Below are positions 16,053 to 23,903 of a DNA stretch of 64,000 nt, piece by piece. The stretch is from Granulicatella balaenopterae (lineage in GTDB: Bacteria; Bacillota; Bacilli; Lactobacillales; Aerococcaceae). The notes beneath the pieces are model-generated. The model was not told where the DNA came from. It did no database searches and saw only the letters and a program-made list of their open reading frames with translations. How positions within the stretch are numbered: the stretch's first letter is position 1; each line of letters opens with the position of its first letter. The stretch spans positions 1 to 64,000 of the forward strand of contig NZ_FOGF01000003.1 of assembly GCF_900111135.1 (NCBI RefSeq). Direction: 5' to 3'. The translations under genes were made by a program, and so were the position numbers.

Positions 16053-17885
16053 CTATACTTCCATTAAAAAATATTGATTATACCAAACTAAGAAAGTATA
16101 AATGGTATAAACTTTACGACCATTATTGATAACACCATTATAGTGATTATCTAATAATTGGTTGATTTTTGCGACATCAAAGAATTCACTCACAAATTCG
16201 CGGTTAAACATTTCTTTAACGATTTGGTAGTATTTTTCTTCTTTAATAAAGCTAACAAATGGTACAACAAAACCTAATTTACGGCGATTTGACCATGCTT
16301 CTGGAATCGAACGTTCAGCAGCTTTACGGAATGCGTATTTAGTTGTTGTATTGTGTACTTTATATTTAGTAGGAATCTTACGAGCAACATTCCACATTTC
16401 TTTATCTAATAATGGTACACGTAATTCAATAGAGTTAGCCATTGTCATTTTATCGGCTTTTAATAAGATATCATCAACAATCCACATATTCATATCTAAG
16501 TAGATACGTTTTGAGACTTCATCCATATCTTTCACATCATCATAATATTTTTTCGTTAAGTCCATCATTGTTACATCATTTTGGTAAGCTGGTGTTAGGA
16601 TATCATTTGCTTCATTATCTAACATAATTTTTGCTTGTCCAATATATGAATCTTCTAATTTTTGACCAAACTTAGTGATAATGGTTTTACCGTGGAAGTG
16701 GTTAGTATTTCTTGTTTTATTAAATAAGAAATGACGTAAGCCAAATGGTAACTTCGCATATGTACGTTGTAACCAAGGCATTTCGTATTCATTATAACCA
16801 GCGAATAATTCATCAGCACCCTCACCTGATAAGACAACTTTTACATGTTCACTTGCTAATCCTGATAAGAAGTATAATGCTACTGATGACAGGTTCGCAT
16901 GTGGTTCATCTGAATAGTATTGAACTTTATCAATTCCTTCAAAGAACTCATCTGGTGTAATGATTTTAGAGTAATTATCAATACCTAGCATATCTGATAA
17001 TTCTTTTGCATACATTGTTTCATCAAAACCTTTATTTTCAAAACCTACTGAGAAGGTCTTATCAACATTGGCTTTTGAGACAACATAACTTGAATCTACC
17101 CCGCCTGATAGGAATGAACCTACTTCAACATCACTAATTTTGTGATATTTAATGGAATCTTCAACAGCATCTTCAATATTTTCAATTGTTTTTTCTAATC
17201 CCACATCTTCATAATCTAATTCTAAGTTAAAGTAGCGTTTTATCGTCATTTTGCCATCTTGGAATGTATAATAATGACCTGGACGTAATTTATGAACTCC
17301 TTTAAAGAATGTTTCTTCTAATGGATTATATTGGAATACTAAATAATGTTTTAAAGCTTCTTTATTCACTTCTTTTTTGAATGCTGGGTGTTTTAAAAAG
17401 GCTTTAATTTCTGAACCAATTAATAAATCTCCACCCATTTGAGCGTAGTAATATGGTTTGATTCCAAAGTGGTCTCTAGCACCAAACAATTTACCGGTAC
17501 GTTTATCCCAAATTGTGAAAGCAAACATACCACGTAATTTATTTAAAATACCTTCTTCACCGTATTCTTCATACCCATGTAAGATAACTTCTGTATCCGT
17601 ATGAGTTTTAAATTTATAACCTTTTTCAACTAAATCAACACGAATATCTTGATAATTATAAATCTCACCATTAAAAATAATCGCTACATCTTCATTTTCA
17701 TTTAAGATTGGTTGTGATCCTGCTTCTAAATCAATAATACTTAACCGTCTAAACCCAAAATGCACATCACCATCTGTATAAAATCCATCACTATCCGGAC
17801 CTCTATGAACAATCATTTGACTCATATCACGAATCACTTGCTCACCATATTCTTTTTTACTATAGTACCCGACAAAGCCGCACAT
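16053..17885 (-). CDS. Glutamine-hydrolysing asparagine synthase, AsnH-type D-Asp amidase
   Basis: 610 residues, two domains. A class II glutamine amidotransferase domain (1 to ~220) has the required Cys2 (MCGFVGYYS) and RLSIIDLEAG / FNGEIYNY motifs. The synthetase domain carries the PPi loop SGGVDSS (residues 260-266). In L. lactis the homologous AsnH amidates the D-Asp side branch of the cell wall rather than making free Asn; the ligase and racemase genes directly downstream suggest the same job here. Ordinary Asn synthesis cannot be excluded. GAGGAGG precedes the ATG. The 108-residue gene upstream ends 33 bases before this start. Confidence 0.85.
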   Translation of the reverse strand: MCGFVGYYSKKEYGEQVIRDMSQMIVHRGPDSDGFYTDGDVHFGFRRLSIIDLEAGSQPILNENEDVAIIFNGEIYNYQDIRVDLVEKGYKFKTHTDTEVILHGYEEYGEEGILNKLRGMFAFTIWDKRTGKLFGARDHFGIKPYYYAQMGGDLLIGSEIKAFLKHPAFKKEVNKEALKHYLVFQYNPLEETFFKGVHKLRPGHYYTFQDGKMTIKRYFNLELDYEDVGLEKTIENIEDAVEDSIKYHKISDVEVGSFLSGGVDSSYVVSKANVDKTFSVGFENKGFDETMYAKELSDMLGIDNYSKIITPDEFFEGIDKVQYYSDEPHANLSSVALYFLSGLASEHVKVVLSGEGADELFAGYNEYEMPWLQRTYAKLPFGLRHFLFNKTRNTNHFHGKTIITKFGQKLEDSYIGQAKIMLDNEANDILTPAYQNDVTMMDLTKKYYDDVKDMDEVSKRIYLDMNMWIVDDILLKADKMTMANSIELRVPLLDKEMWNVARKIPTKYKVHNTTTKYAFRKAAERSIPEAWSNRRKLGFVVPFVSFIKEEKYYQIVKEMFNREFVSEFFDVAKINQLLDNHYNGVINNGRKVYTIYTFLVWYNQYFLMEV

Positions 17886-17918
17886 ACTAGTCCTCCTCTT
17901 ATCTATTCAAAAGGCTCA

Positions 17919-18245
17919 TTATTCACCTAATAAAAATTTTTCTAATCTTTCTGCTGATATCTCTTTTTCTAATTTTGAAATCATCATAGGGTCTAATTCT
18001 ACTACCATCGCAATAGATTGGTCTTCATGATACGCAACAACTACTTCACCATTTTCTTCTTTTAATGTTGTTACTTTCACTTCAAAAAATTCATTTTCTA
18101 AAATAGAAATAACCTCTTCAATACAATGTTTTCTTAACAATTTAAAATGCGGTGCAATAACTTTTGGAATATAGTATACATCAACTAATTCCATTTCATC
18201 TTTATCATTATTTTTTCGTTGTTTTTTCTTTACTTTACGCGCCAT
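17919..18245 (-). CDS. Unknown 108-residue protein leading the crossbridge operon
   Basis: I do not recognise the family. The product has a very basic N-terminus (MARKVKKKQRKNN) followed by an acidic/hydrophobic alpha-beta pattern (LVDVYYIPKVIAPHFKLLRK, later VVVAYHEDQSIAMVVELD) and no membrane segment or signal peptide, so a small soluble cytoplasmic protein is likely. Strong site GAGGAG 6 bases before the ATG. The promoter at 18279-18307 lies just upstream, and the gap to the asparagine synthase gene is only 33 bases without a terminator, so it should be the first cistron of the D-Asp operon. Confidence 0.75.
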   Translation of the reverse strand: MARKVKKKQRKNNDKDEMELVDVYYIPKVIAPHFKLLRKHCIEEVISILENEFFEVKVTTLKEENGEVVVAYHEDQSIAMVVELDPMMISKLEKEISAERLEKFLLGE

Positions 18246-18278
18246 GATTTCTCCTCACCTATTTTATTTCAACTTTTA

Positions 18279-18307
18279 ATTATACAGTAATAACTATCTA
18301 ATGCCAA
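18279..18307 (-). promoter_or_regulatory. Promoter of the D-Asp crossbridge operon
   Basis: Minus strand TTGGCA (18302-18307), 17 bases, TATAAT (18279-18284); about 33 bases before the start of the 108-residue gene. One of the best promoter matches in the window. Confidence 0.7.
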
Positions 18308-18420
18308 TCCTTTTAGTATATTTTCTATAACTTTTCTAGGTTAACTGCATACCCTTTTAATTTTAGCATAAAATGACTCTTATAATACAGTATTGTAATA
18401 ATTCATCAATTTATTATGAA

Positions 18421-18458
18421 AAAACTTTTCTATCTCAGGACTTTTTCGATAGTTTTTG
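18421..18458 (-). terminator. Weak terminator after the glycosyltransferase gene
   Basis: Directly after the stop at 18459, minus strand CTATC and GATAG can pair around a 13-base loop, followed by AAAAG and TTTTTT. Short stem, so only a tentative call. Confidence 0.35.
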
Positions 18459-19427
18459 CTATTTTTGATTCACCTTATGATAAATAGATGATAGTTGATA
18501 CCCAATTTGATCAATATCAAACCTTTTAGCAACTTGATAGCCATTTTTTACTAAAGATGGTATTTCTTGATGCATCATTTTTTGAATCATCCACATACAT
18601 TCCTTATTATCCCTAAACTTATAGACAACTTCTTTTTCTGGAAATGACTCTTTGTAAATAGGTATATCCCTTACTAAAATAGGAATTTCCATTGCTAACG
18701 CTTCTAATAAAACAATTCCTTCTGTCTCTTCGTATGTCGTAAATAAAAACAAACTAGCTTCATCATAAATACGTTTCAATTCTTCTTTATCTACATATCC
18801 AGGGAAATAAACATTCCTAGGCTTTGTAGCAATTGCTTTACGTATTTTAGCAGATTGTAACGCTACATCTGTATAGCCATACCAATAAAAATCATATTGC
18901 GGTATCATTCTTGCAATTTCAATAAAATCTAGTAATCCTTTTCGTTCAATATAATGCCCCACAGAAATAATTTTATTTTTTTTACGAACTTTTTGACTGG
19001 ATTGATAATATGCTAGATCAATTCCATTCGATAATACATAGATATCTTTTTTTATACCATAAGAGCGTAATAAATTTTTTGAATATTCTGTTGGAGTAAT
19101 AATCGCGTCACCTCTTGTATAACAAAATATTAACCATTTTTTAAAGAAAGGTGCTAAATAATTTGAACCAATAAAAGAATTCTCAAAATCTTCCATCGTT
19201 GAATGAGCATGCATAATAACACTTTTTCGTCTTAATTTTGCATAGATAGCAGACCAACAAACACTCGGGAAAACTGTATTAAAGTGTGCTAATTGATAAG
19301 CATCTCTTGGACCTACTAATGTAATATCACTACAGTTTTCCAGTGCTCTTCTTTGGTGTTCTAGAGCTCTTCCGATACCACTTTTAGCAACAATATCTTC
19401 AAATCGACTATCTAACCAAACTTTCAC
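18459..19427 (-). CDS. GT4 glycosyltransferase, glycolipid (BgsB/CpoA-like) type
   Basis: 322-residue GT-B retaining glycosyltransferase. Early motif KSGIGRALEHQRRAL and the following MHAHSTMEDFENSFIGSNY closely resemble diacylglycerol-linked glucosyltransferases of Lactobacillales (BgsB of Enterococcus, CpoA of Streptococcus), which add the second hexose to the glycolipid anchor of lipoteichoic acid. C-terminal donor-binding part: ISVGHYIERKGLLDF, then TTYEETEGIVLLEALA with the E-x7-E pattern. Start taken as GTG at 19427 because AAGAGG lies 8 bases upstream and the product then begins VKVWLDSRF; a GTG three codons earlier is the alternative. It stands alone: the usual partner bgsA is not here, so the acceptor is uncertain. 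Confidence 0.75.
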   Translation of the reverse strand: MKVWLDSRFEDIVAKSGIGRALEHQRRALENCSDITLVGPRDAYQLAHFNTVFPSVCWSAIYAKLRRKSVIMHAHSTMEDFENSFIGSNYLAPFFKKWLIFCYTRGDAIITPTEYSKNLLRSYGIKKDIYVLSNGIDLAYYQSSQKVRKKNKIISVGHYIERKGLLDFIEIARMIPQYDFYWYGYTDVALQSAKIRKAIATKPRNVYFPGYVDKEELKRIYDEASLFLFTTYEETEGIVLLEALAMEIPILVRDIPIYKESFPEKEVVYKFRDNKECMWMIQKMMHQEIPSLVKNGYQVAKRFDIDQIGYQLSSIYHKVNQK

Positions 19428-19460
19428 TTCATTCACCTCTTAGTTACAAATATCAGATTT

Positions 19461-19469
19461 ATTTTACCA
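19461..19469 (-). promoter_or_regulatory. Extended -10 promoter of the glycosyltransferase gene
   Basis: Minus strand TGGTAAAAT (-10 TAAAAT at 19461-19466 with TG two bases upstream), about 34 bases before the proposed GTG. Confidence 0.4.
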
Positions 19470-19518
19470 TAAAAGTCATTTTCCAAAATCTATTTTCTGC
19501 CATTCTTAACTTTTCTAT

Positions 19519-19570
19519 AAAAAAATCCCCCTTCAGTAGACAAGGTACATAACCACATCTACTGAAAAGG
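19519..19570 (-). terminator. Terminator of the pilin-sortase operon
   Basis: Minus strand: a 13-bp stem between 19558-19570 and 19528-19540 (core TTCAGTAGA / TCTACTGAA plus G-U pairs), 17-base loop, then seven T at 19519-19525. It lies about 80 bases after the last sortase stop. Confidence 0.75.
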
Positions 19571-19648
19571 AATCATATCCATTCATTACAGTAAGCTTAT
19601 ATTGTCTAACCGAAACGCCTTGTGACATCTAATAGAATCTAGCTAACC

Positions 19649-20494
19649 TTAATGGACATATTGATAAAATTTCTTAAAGACTACTAACAATAATACCCAT
19701 GAAAAAGCTGTTATTGACCATACAACATTGCGCAAAATCTTTGCTTGCTGATGAAGAACAGGGTGCGTATCATCTTTAGTTGCTAATTCTTCTGATGGAG
19801 TATCTAAAGGAGTTTCTTCAGGATAAACACGGTCGCAATTGACTAATAATCGTTGATAACGTGGGGGTAAAAATGGTTCACAAGTTAATAATGTCAACAT
19901 ATCCCGCCCCTCAATTGGTGCTAATTTTTGCCATTCTGAAGGATCGATAACTTCTGTATCGCTAACTTCATAAACTAATTCCTCATTATTTCGCTCAATA
20001 TATATTTTATCGCCTGGTTGTAAATCCCCCAAACTCCAAAACATAAAATTCTCATAGTAGCCACGGTGTCCTGCAATCACACTTCGCTGATCCATTCCAC
20101 CAACTGGTAAAGATGTGCCATCAATATGAGCTGTTCCAATTCCTAAATGATAATCCGACGCCCCTAAATAGATTGGTTCTAAAATATTTAAGGAAGGAAT
20201 ATTAATATAAGCAAAGATAGCATCTGGATTATCCATAATTTGATAATCTATTTGAAATTCATCAGTGGCAAAAGGGTCCACCACCGAAACCTCTTTCCCT
20301 AATAATTGATTATTATAATCATCAATTTTTTCTTGTTCTGTTTGTATTTCTTCACTAGTAAGCTTATGACTTTGATATTTTTCATAAGCCATTTTATTTT
20401 GAATAAAACTCATACTTAATTGAGTTAATAAATAAAGCGGCAAACAAATACCAAGCATCATCAATAAATAGCCAATTATTTTTTTACGACTCAT
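19649..20494 (-). CDS. Class C (pilus-polymerising) sortase, third in the operon
   Basis: 281 residues from the ATG at 20494, with membrane segments at both ends (residues ~6-27 and ~250-275), the class C topology. Catalytic His143 (VIAGHRGYY), Cys205 (LLTCEPF) and Arg215 (RYQRLLV); the class C lid is DPF at 73-75. It is the most divergent of the three: its active-site loop is TCEPFLPPRYQRLLV, against TCTPYMINxHRLLVRGHR in the other two, suggesting a different substrate or step. The ATG at 20494 (site GGAG 6 bases before) overlaps the previous sortase gene by 11 bases. An in-frame TTG at 20527 is possible but less well placed. Confidence 0.9.
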   Translation of the reverse strand: MSRKKIIGYLLMMLGICLPLYLLTQLSMSFIQNKMAYEKYQSHKLTSEEIQTEQEKIDDYNNQLLGKEVSVVDPFATDEFQIDYQIMDNPDAIFAYINIPSLNILEPIYLGASDYHLGIGTAHIDGTSLPVGGMDQRSVIAGHRGYYENFMFWSLGDLQPGDKIYIERNNEELVYEVSDTEVIDPSEWQKLAPIEGRDMLTLLTCEPFLPPRYQRLLVNCDRVYPEETPLDTPSEELATKDDTHPVLHQQAKILRNVVWSITAFSWVLLLVVFKKFYQYVH

Positions 20495-21386
20495 TTTCTT
20501 CTCCATAAGTACGCGCTTTCCTTTCAAGTTCTAAATAAATTTTTTTCTTTCTTAAAGCATCATGTCTCGTATATAAAACAATTGCTAATAAGACACCGAC
20601 AATTAAGACTTCAAAGACAATATAATCCTTGTATTTATCATTTAATGAGCGACTAATAGCAACCCCATCATCAACTGGTGCGACATACGGAATGCGGTGT
20701 CCTCTTACTAATAAACGATGTGAATTAATCATATATGGTGTACATGTTAATAGTGTCGCATAGTCTTGCCCCTCTGTTACTAATACTGGATCAAAATCAG
20801 ACGGTTCCACTGTTAAAATTTGATCTACTTCATAAGCCAATACTGTTTCAAGGTTATGAATATAAAAGACATCCCCTTTTTTAACTTTATCTAAATGAGT
20901 AAATAACTCAGCTGTCGGTAACCCACGATGGGCTGTAATGACTGTATGAGTACTATCTCCCCCAATTGGTAATGACGTCCCTTCTAGGTGACCAGCACCT
21001 TTTTGCAAGACACTCTCCTTGGTTCCTGCATATATAGGAATTTTACAATCAATTGATGGAATTTCAATAAAACCTAATTTTTCTTCAACTTCAAGCATTC
21101 GAGCATATTCTGCTATTCCTTCTTTTTCTTTATCTGTATAAGGGTCAGCTAATCTTGTTGGATCCAAAACAGCATTATATGCACGCGCTAAATCCATTCG
21201 TTTAATAATTTCCGATTCATCCATTTCACTAACAGATTTTTCAAATTCTACTAATTGATTTTGCGCTTCAATACGATAATAATATTGACTCACTAAAGGA
21301 TATAATAACACCATCAATCCTAAGAAGAAAATGACTGCATATGGCCATTTTTTTCTCTTTTTCTGTTGTTTTTCTTTTCTTTTCAT
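20484..21386 (-). CDS. Class C (pilus-polymerising) sortase, second in the operon
   Basis: 300 residues: basic N-terminus, membrane anchor (~14-31), catalytic domain, C-terminal membrane helix (~258-275) and basic tail. His153 (TAHRGLP), Cys215 (LLTCTPY), Arg224 (HRLLVRGHR); lid motif ADPY (D81, P82, Y83) that covers the active site in pilus sortases. The ATG overlaps the preceding sortase stop by one base (TAATG), so the two are translationally coupled. It is a close relative of the sortase at 21386-22351, with long shared stretches around both catalytic residues, suggesting tandem duplication. Expected to link pilin subunits by transpeptidation. Confidence 0.92.
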   Translation of the reverse strand: MKRKEKQQKKRKKWPYAVIFFLGLMVLLYPLVSQYYYRIEAQNQLVEFEKSVSEMDESEIIKRMDLARAYNAVLDPTRLADPYTDKEKEGIAEYARMLEVEEKLGFIEIPSIDCKIPIYAGTKESVLQKGAGHLEGTSLPIGGDSTHTVITAHRGLPTAELFTHLDKVKKGDVFYIHNLETVLAYEVDQILTVEPSDFDPVLVTEGQDYATLLTCTPYMINSHRLLVRGHRIPYVAPVDDGVAISRSLNDKYKDYIVFEVLIVGVLLAIVLYTRHDALRKKKIYLELERKARTYGEENES

Positions 21387-22351
21387 TATTTGTCTTCATT
21401 CCCTTTAAATTTTATTTTTCTTGACTCTTGTTTTGCAAGTAATTCTTTTTTATTATTCATAAATTTTTTTGCTAATAAATGATAATAAATCGCTAAAGCA
21501 ATTAAAATAACAATCACTACTAATAGGCCATAGAATAAATATTGATAAAGGAATGTCTGCTTACTTTTAGCCATTAAACGTTTATCGATGGCTGCTTCAT
21601 ATGGAACACGATGCCCTCTTACTAACAAACGATGCGTATTAATCATATATGGTGTACACGTTAAAAGTGTTGCATAATCATGTCCTGGCTCAATTAATAA
21701 ATTTTCAAACTCGTGCGGTTCTATTACTTTTATCTGATCCACTTGATAAGCTAAAATCTCCCCAACATTATGAATATAAAAGCGATCCCCTTCTTTTACT
21801 TCTTTTAAGTCTGTAAATAATTTAGCTGTTGGTAACCCAGAGTGGGCAGTAATGACGGTATGGGTACTATTCCCACCAACAGGCAATGACGTCCCTTCTA
21901 AATGTCCGGCGCCTTTTTGTAAGACATTTTCACCAGAGCCAGCATAAATCGGAATATCCACATCAATCGAAGGAATCTGAATATGGCCAATTTGCTCATT
22001 AATCTCTAACATTCGAGCATATTCTGCACGTCCTTCTTTACGATTTTTTTCTTCATATGGGTCTTCAGATACATTATTCACTAAAGAGTCATTAAATGCT
22101 TTTGCTAAGCGTAAGCGTTCACTAATTTCTTCTTCTGTCATGGCACTTTTTTCTTCATCAAAGACTGCAATATTTTGTGTCGAGGATACACGGTAATACA
22201 TTCTGGAAATTTGTGGATACAAAAAAATCAACAATCCAATGGCGAACAAAAAATAAAATGGTAATTTTTTTCTTAATGGCTTGCTTTTTTTTGAAGAAGA
22301 ACTAACTTTTTCTTTCTTTTTATTTACTATTCTACTATTTCTTTTCTTCAC
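21386..22351 (-). CDS. Class C (pilus-polymerising) sortase, first in the operon
   Basis: 321 residues with a 30-residue Lys/Ser-rich cytoplasmic N-terminus, membrane anchor (~31-47), catalytic domain and C-terminal membrane helix (~265-285). His170 (TAHSGLP), Cys232 (LLTCTPY), Arg241 (HRLLVRGHR); lid motif DPY at 97-99. The start codon is GTG at 22351 with GGGAG 8 bases upstream. It follows the pilin gene by 62 bases, a gap that holds a hairpin at 22378-22405 probably setting sortase levels below pilin levels. Together the three sortases resemble the three-sortase arrangement of pneumococcal pilus islet 1. Confidence 0.92.
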   Translation of the reverse strand: MKKRNSRIVNKKKEKVSSSSKKSKPLRKKLPFYFLFAIGLLIFLYPQISRMYYRVSSTQNIAVFDEEKSAMTEEEISERLRLAKAFNDSLVNNVSEDPYEEKNRKEGRAEYARMLEINEQIGHIQIPSIDVDIPIYAGSGENVLQKGAGHLEGTSLPVGGNSTHTVITAHSGLPTAKLFTDLKEVKEGDRFYIHNVGEILAYQVDQIKVIEPHEFENLLIEPGHDYATLLTCTPYMINTHRLLVRGHRVPYEAAIDKRLMAKSKQTFLYQYLFYGLLVVIVILIALAIYYHLLAKKFMNNKKELLAKQESRKIKFKGNEDK

Positions 22352-22377
22352 TGATTATTCTCCCTTAAATTTAAAAT

Positions 22378-22405
22378 AAGGGATTTCCAATTATGAAAAT
22401 CCCTT
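22378..22405 (-). terminator. Intercistronic hairpin between pilin and sortase genes
   Basis: Minus strand GGGATTTTC and GGAAATCCC pair around the 6-base loop ATAATT and are followed by TTATTTTAAATTT. Stable stem but broken T-run, so a partial terminator or RNA-processing/stability element is likely rather than a full stop. Confidence 0.55.
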
Positions 22406-22413
22406 TCGTCTAC

Positions 22414-23583
22414 TTATTTAACCTGCTTTTCTTTCACCATCATATAACCAATTATTCCAATTACTAATCCTAATAGTGCTACTAAAAACAATGTAACATC
22501 ACCAGTATCTGGAATTAGTGGTTGACCAGGATTCATTCGCTTATTCTCAATAGTAATCATTTGTTCCATAGAGGCTTTATCAATAACAAACTGAACTGGT
22601 CCAGATAATGGTAAATACCCTTGAGGTGTTTCAACTTCCCATAAATAATACTCCCCATAAGGTAAATTATCAACCATAAAATAGCCTTGTTCATCTGAAG
22701 TTACAATATACTCTACACCATCTTTATAAACTTTATCATAAAACTCACCATTTTTTTGAGTCACTAAAAACTTAACATTTGCAATTGGTTGTGGTTTTGG
22801 ATCATTCGTTACTTTTCTAAAGTTAATACCACCTTCATGTTCTTTAAAGTTAATCACTTCAATATAAGATATTTTATTAGGTTCCACTGTAAAGAATGAA
22901 TCTGCTTCACGAATCTCATAACCTTCTGGCGCTTTTATTTCATGAAATACATAGTCCCCAGCTGGTAAACCTGCAACCACAATCTTCCCATTAGCATCGG
23001 TTACTAATACTCCTGGCAATCCATCAGCCGCATATCTTCCATCACGCATCGGCACGGGTTTGCGAACATCTCTTTCAATACGATATAGTTCAAATTCTGC
23101 TCCCGGTAAAGCTGTTCCATCACTTGATTTTTTTAATAATTCCACTCCACCCGGCTCTTCTTTTTTAGGCCTAACTGTTATATTATCCGTGTTAGTAACG
23201 GCAAAAACAAAAGGCACTACTTTTCCACCAATATCATGTTCTTTTTCCCGAACATAATAACTACCAATTGCTGCAGAAATAGTTACTTGCCCAAATGAAT
23301 CACTTGCTACATTTTTAATTCCATGCGGATACTTTTCTGTAATCTCATCATTTGTCATTCCTGCAAGTTCACTCATAATAGTCTCAATATCTGACGTTAG
23401 ATCGTCGTCTGATAATTTCCAAATGGTTAACTCTCGATCTGCATAATCACTTAATTGTCCTGTTGTTCCTTCTAAATCAATTGTTACCGCTGCTTCATCA
23501 GCACCATATATTGTTATATTTGAAAAAACTAAGAATGCCAAAGCAAATAATGATAACAGATACCTCATTTTTCGTTTATTCAT
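22414..23583 (-). CDS. Sortase-anchored pilin with SpaA/Cna-B domains and IPDTG sorting signal
   Basis: 389 residues. Signal peptide 1-27 (cleavage near YGADEA); N-terminal pilin domain ~30-140 ending in ITVRPKK, where Lys140/141 occupy the place of the pilin-motif lysine (usually YPK). Two SpaA/Cna-B-type domains follow (~146-250 and ~252-350), each with an E-box (YVFHEIKAPEGYEI, YYLWEVETPQGYLP) expected to stabilise an isopeptide bond. The sorting signal LIPDTG is at 356-361, then a hydrophobic helix and KEKQVK tail. IPxTG/VPxTG variants are typical of pilins handled by class C sortases. It is the only pilin beside three sortases, so backbone or anchor role cannot be decided; its length resembles an anchor pilin such as RrgC. 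AGAGG lies 10 bases before the ATG. Confidence 0.9.
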   Translation of the reverse strand: MNKRKMRYLLSLFALAFLVFSNITIYGADEAAVTIDLEGTTGQLSDYADRELTIWKLSDDDLTSDIETIMSELAGMTNDEITEKYPHGIKNVASDSFGQVTISAAIGSYYVREKEHDIGGKVVPFVFAVTNTDNITVRPKKEEPGGVELLKKSSDGTALPGAEFELYRIERDVRKPVPMRDGRYAADGLPGVLVTDANGKIVVAGLPAGDYVFHEIKAPEGYEIREADSFFTVEPNKISYIEVINFKEHEGGINFRKVTNDPKPQPIANVKFLVTQKNGEFYDKVYKDGVEYIVTSDEQGYFMVDNLPYGEYYLWEVETPQGYLPLSGPVQFVIDKASMEQMITIENKRMNPGQPLIPDTGDVTLFLVALLGLVIGIIGYMMVKEKQVK

Positions 23584-23809
23584 TGATTTACATCCTCTCT
23601 TGATTCGATAATAGCTTTATTTTTTCATTTATTCTTATTACTTTATAGAATAGTCTTGCTATCCTATCGATCAGTTATTCCACTATTAATAATAACATAT
23701 TTTTATCTTATTTTAAATAAAAACGTTACACATTTAACTTTTATTATTTTATCTATAAGATTAAAGTAACTTAAAAACCGCTTATTTAAAACATTTCTAG
23801 CTATATTCT

Positions 23810-23818
23810 AGTATAACA
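23810..23818 (-). promoter_or_regulatory. Candidate extended -10 promoter of the pilin operon
   Basis: Minus strand TGTTATACT: TATACT at 23810-23815 with TG two bases upstream. It lies about 6 bases from the edge of a 38-bp palindrome (23824-23861) and would give a leader of about 220 bases before the pilin ATG. No other strong promoter was seen in 23584-23903. Confidence 0.45.
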
Positions 23819-23823
23819 ATCTA

Positions 23824-23861
23824 TTTTTGTTTTGTGACATAATTATGTCGCAAAACAAAAA
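23824..23861. repeat. 38-bp near-perfect palindrome upstream of the pilin promoter
   Basis: Two 19-base arms (23824-23842 and 23843-23861) meet without spacer; 18 of 19 positions pair, the exception being T23835/G23850. Core reads TTGTGACATAATTATGTCGC. The outer right arm supplies the T-run of the epuA terminator. Size and position suggest a regulator-binding site for the pilin promoter, though a cruciform or hairpin is possible. Confidence 0.75.
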
Positions 23862-23884
23862 ACTCTCAAGTTCGATACTGAGAG
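23857..23884 (-). terminator. Terminator after mbl-epuA
   Basis: Minus strand CTCTCA (23879-23884) pairs with TGAGAG (23863-23868), 10-base loop, then six T (23857-23862). It starts 20 bases past the epuA stop. Confidence 0.65.
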
Positions 23885-23903
23885 CTTTTTATTGATATCC
23901 CTT

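Noticed and set aside
16442-16960. Several 60-70 residue frames antisense to or overlapping the asparagine synthase gene
   Set aside because: No ribosome-binding sites and low-complexity His/Leu/Tyr composition; shadows of the conserved gene on the other strand.
23857-23884. The 38-bp palindrome as simply a second epuA terminator
   Set aside because: It has no T-run of its own after the hairpin on the minus strand and begins within the T-run of a sufficient terminator; a DNA site seems more likely, though not proven.
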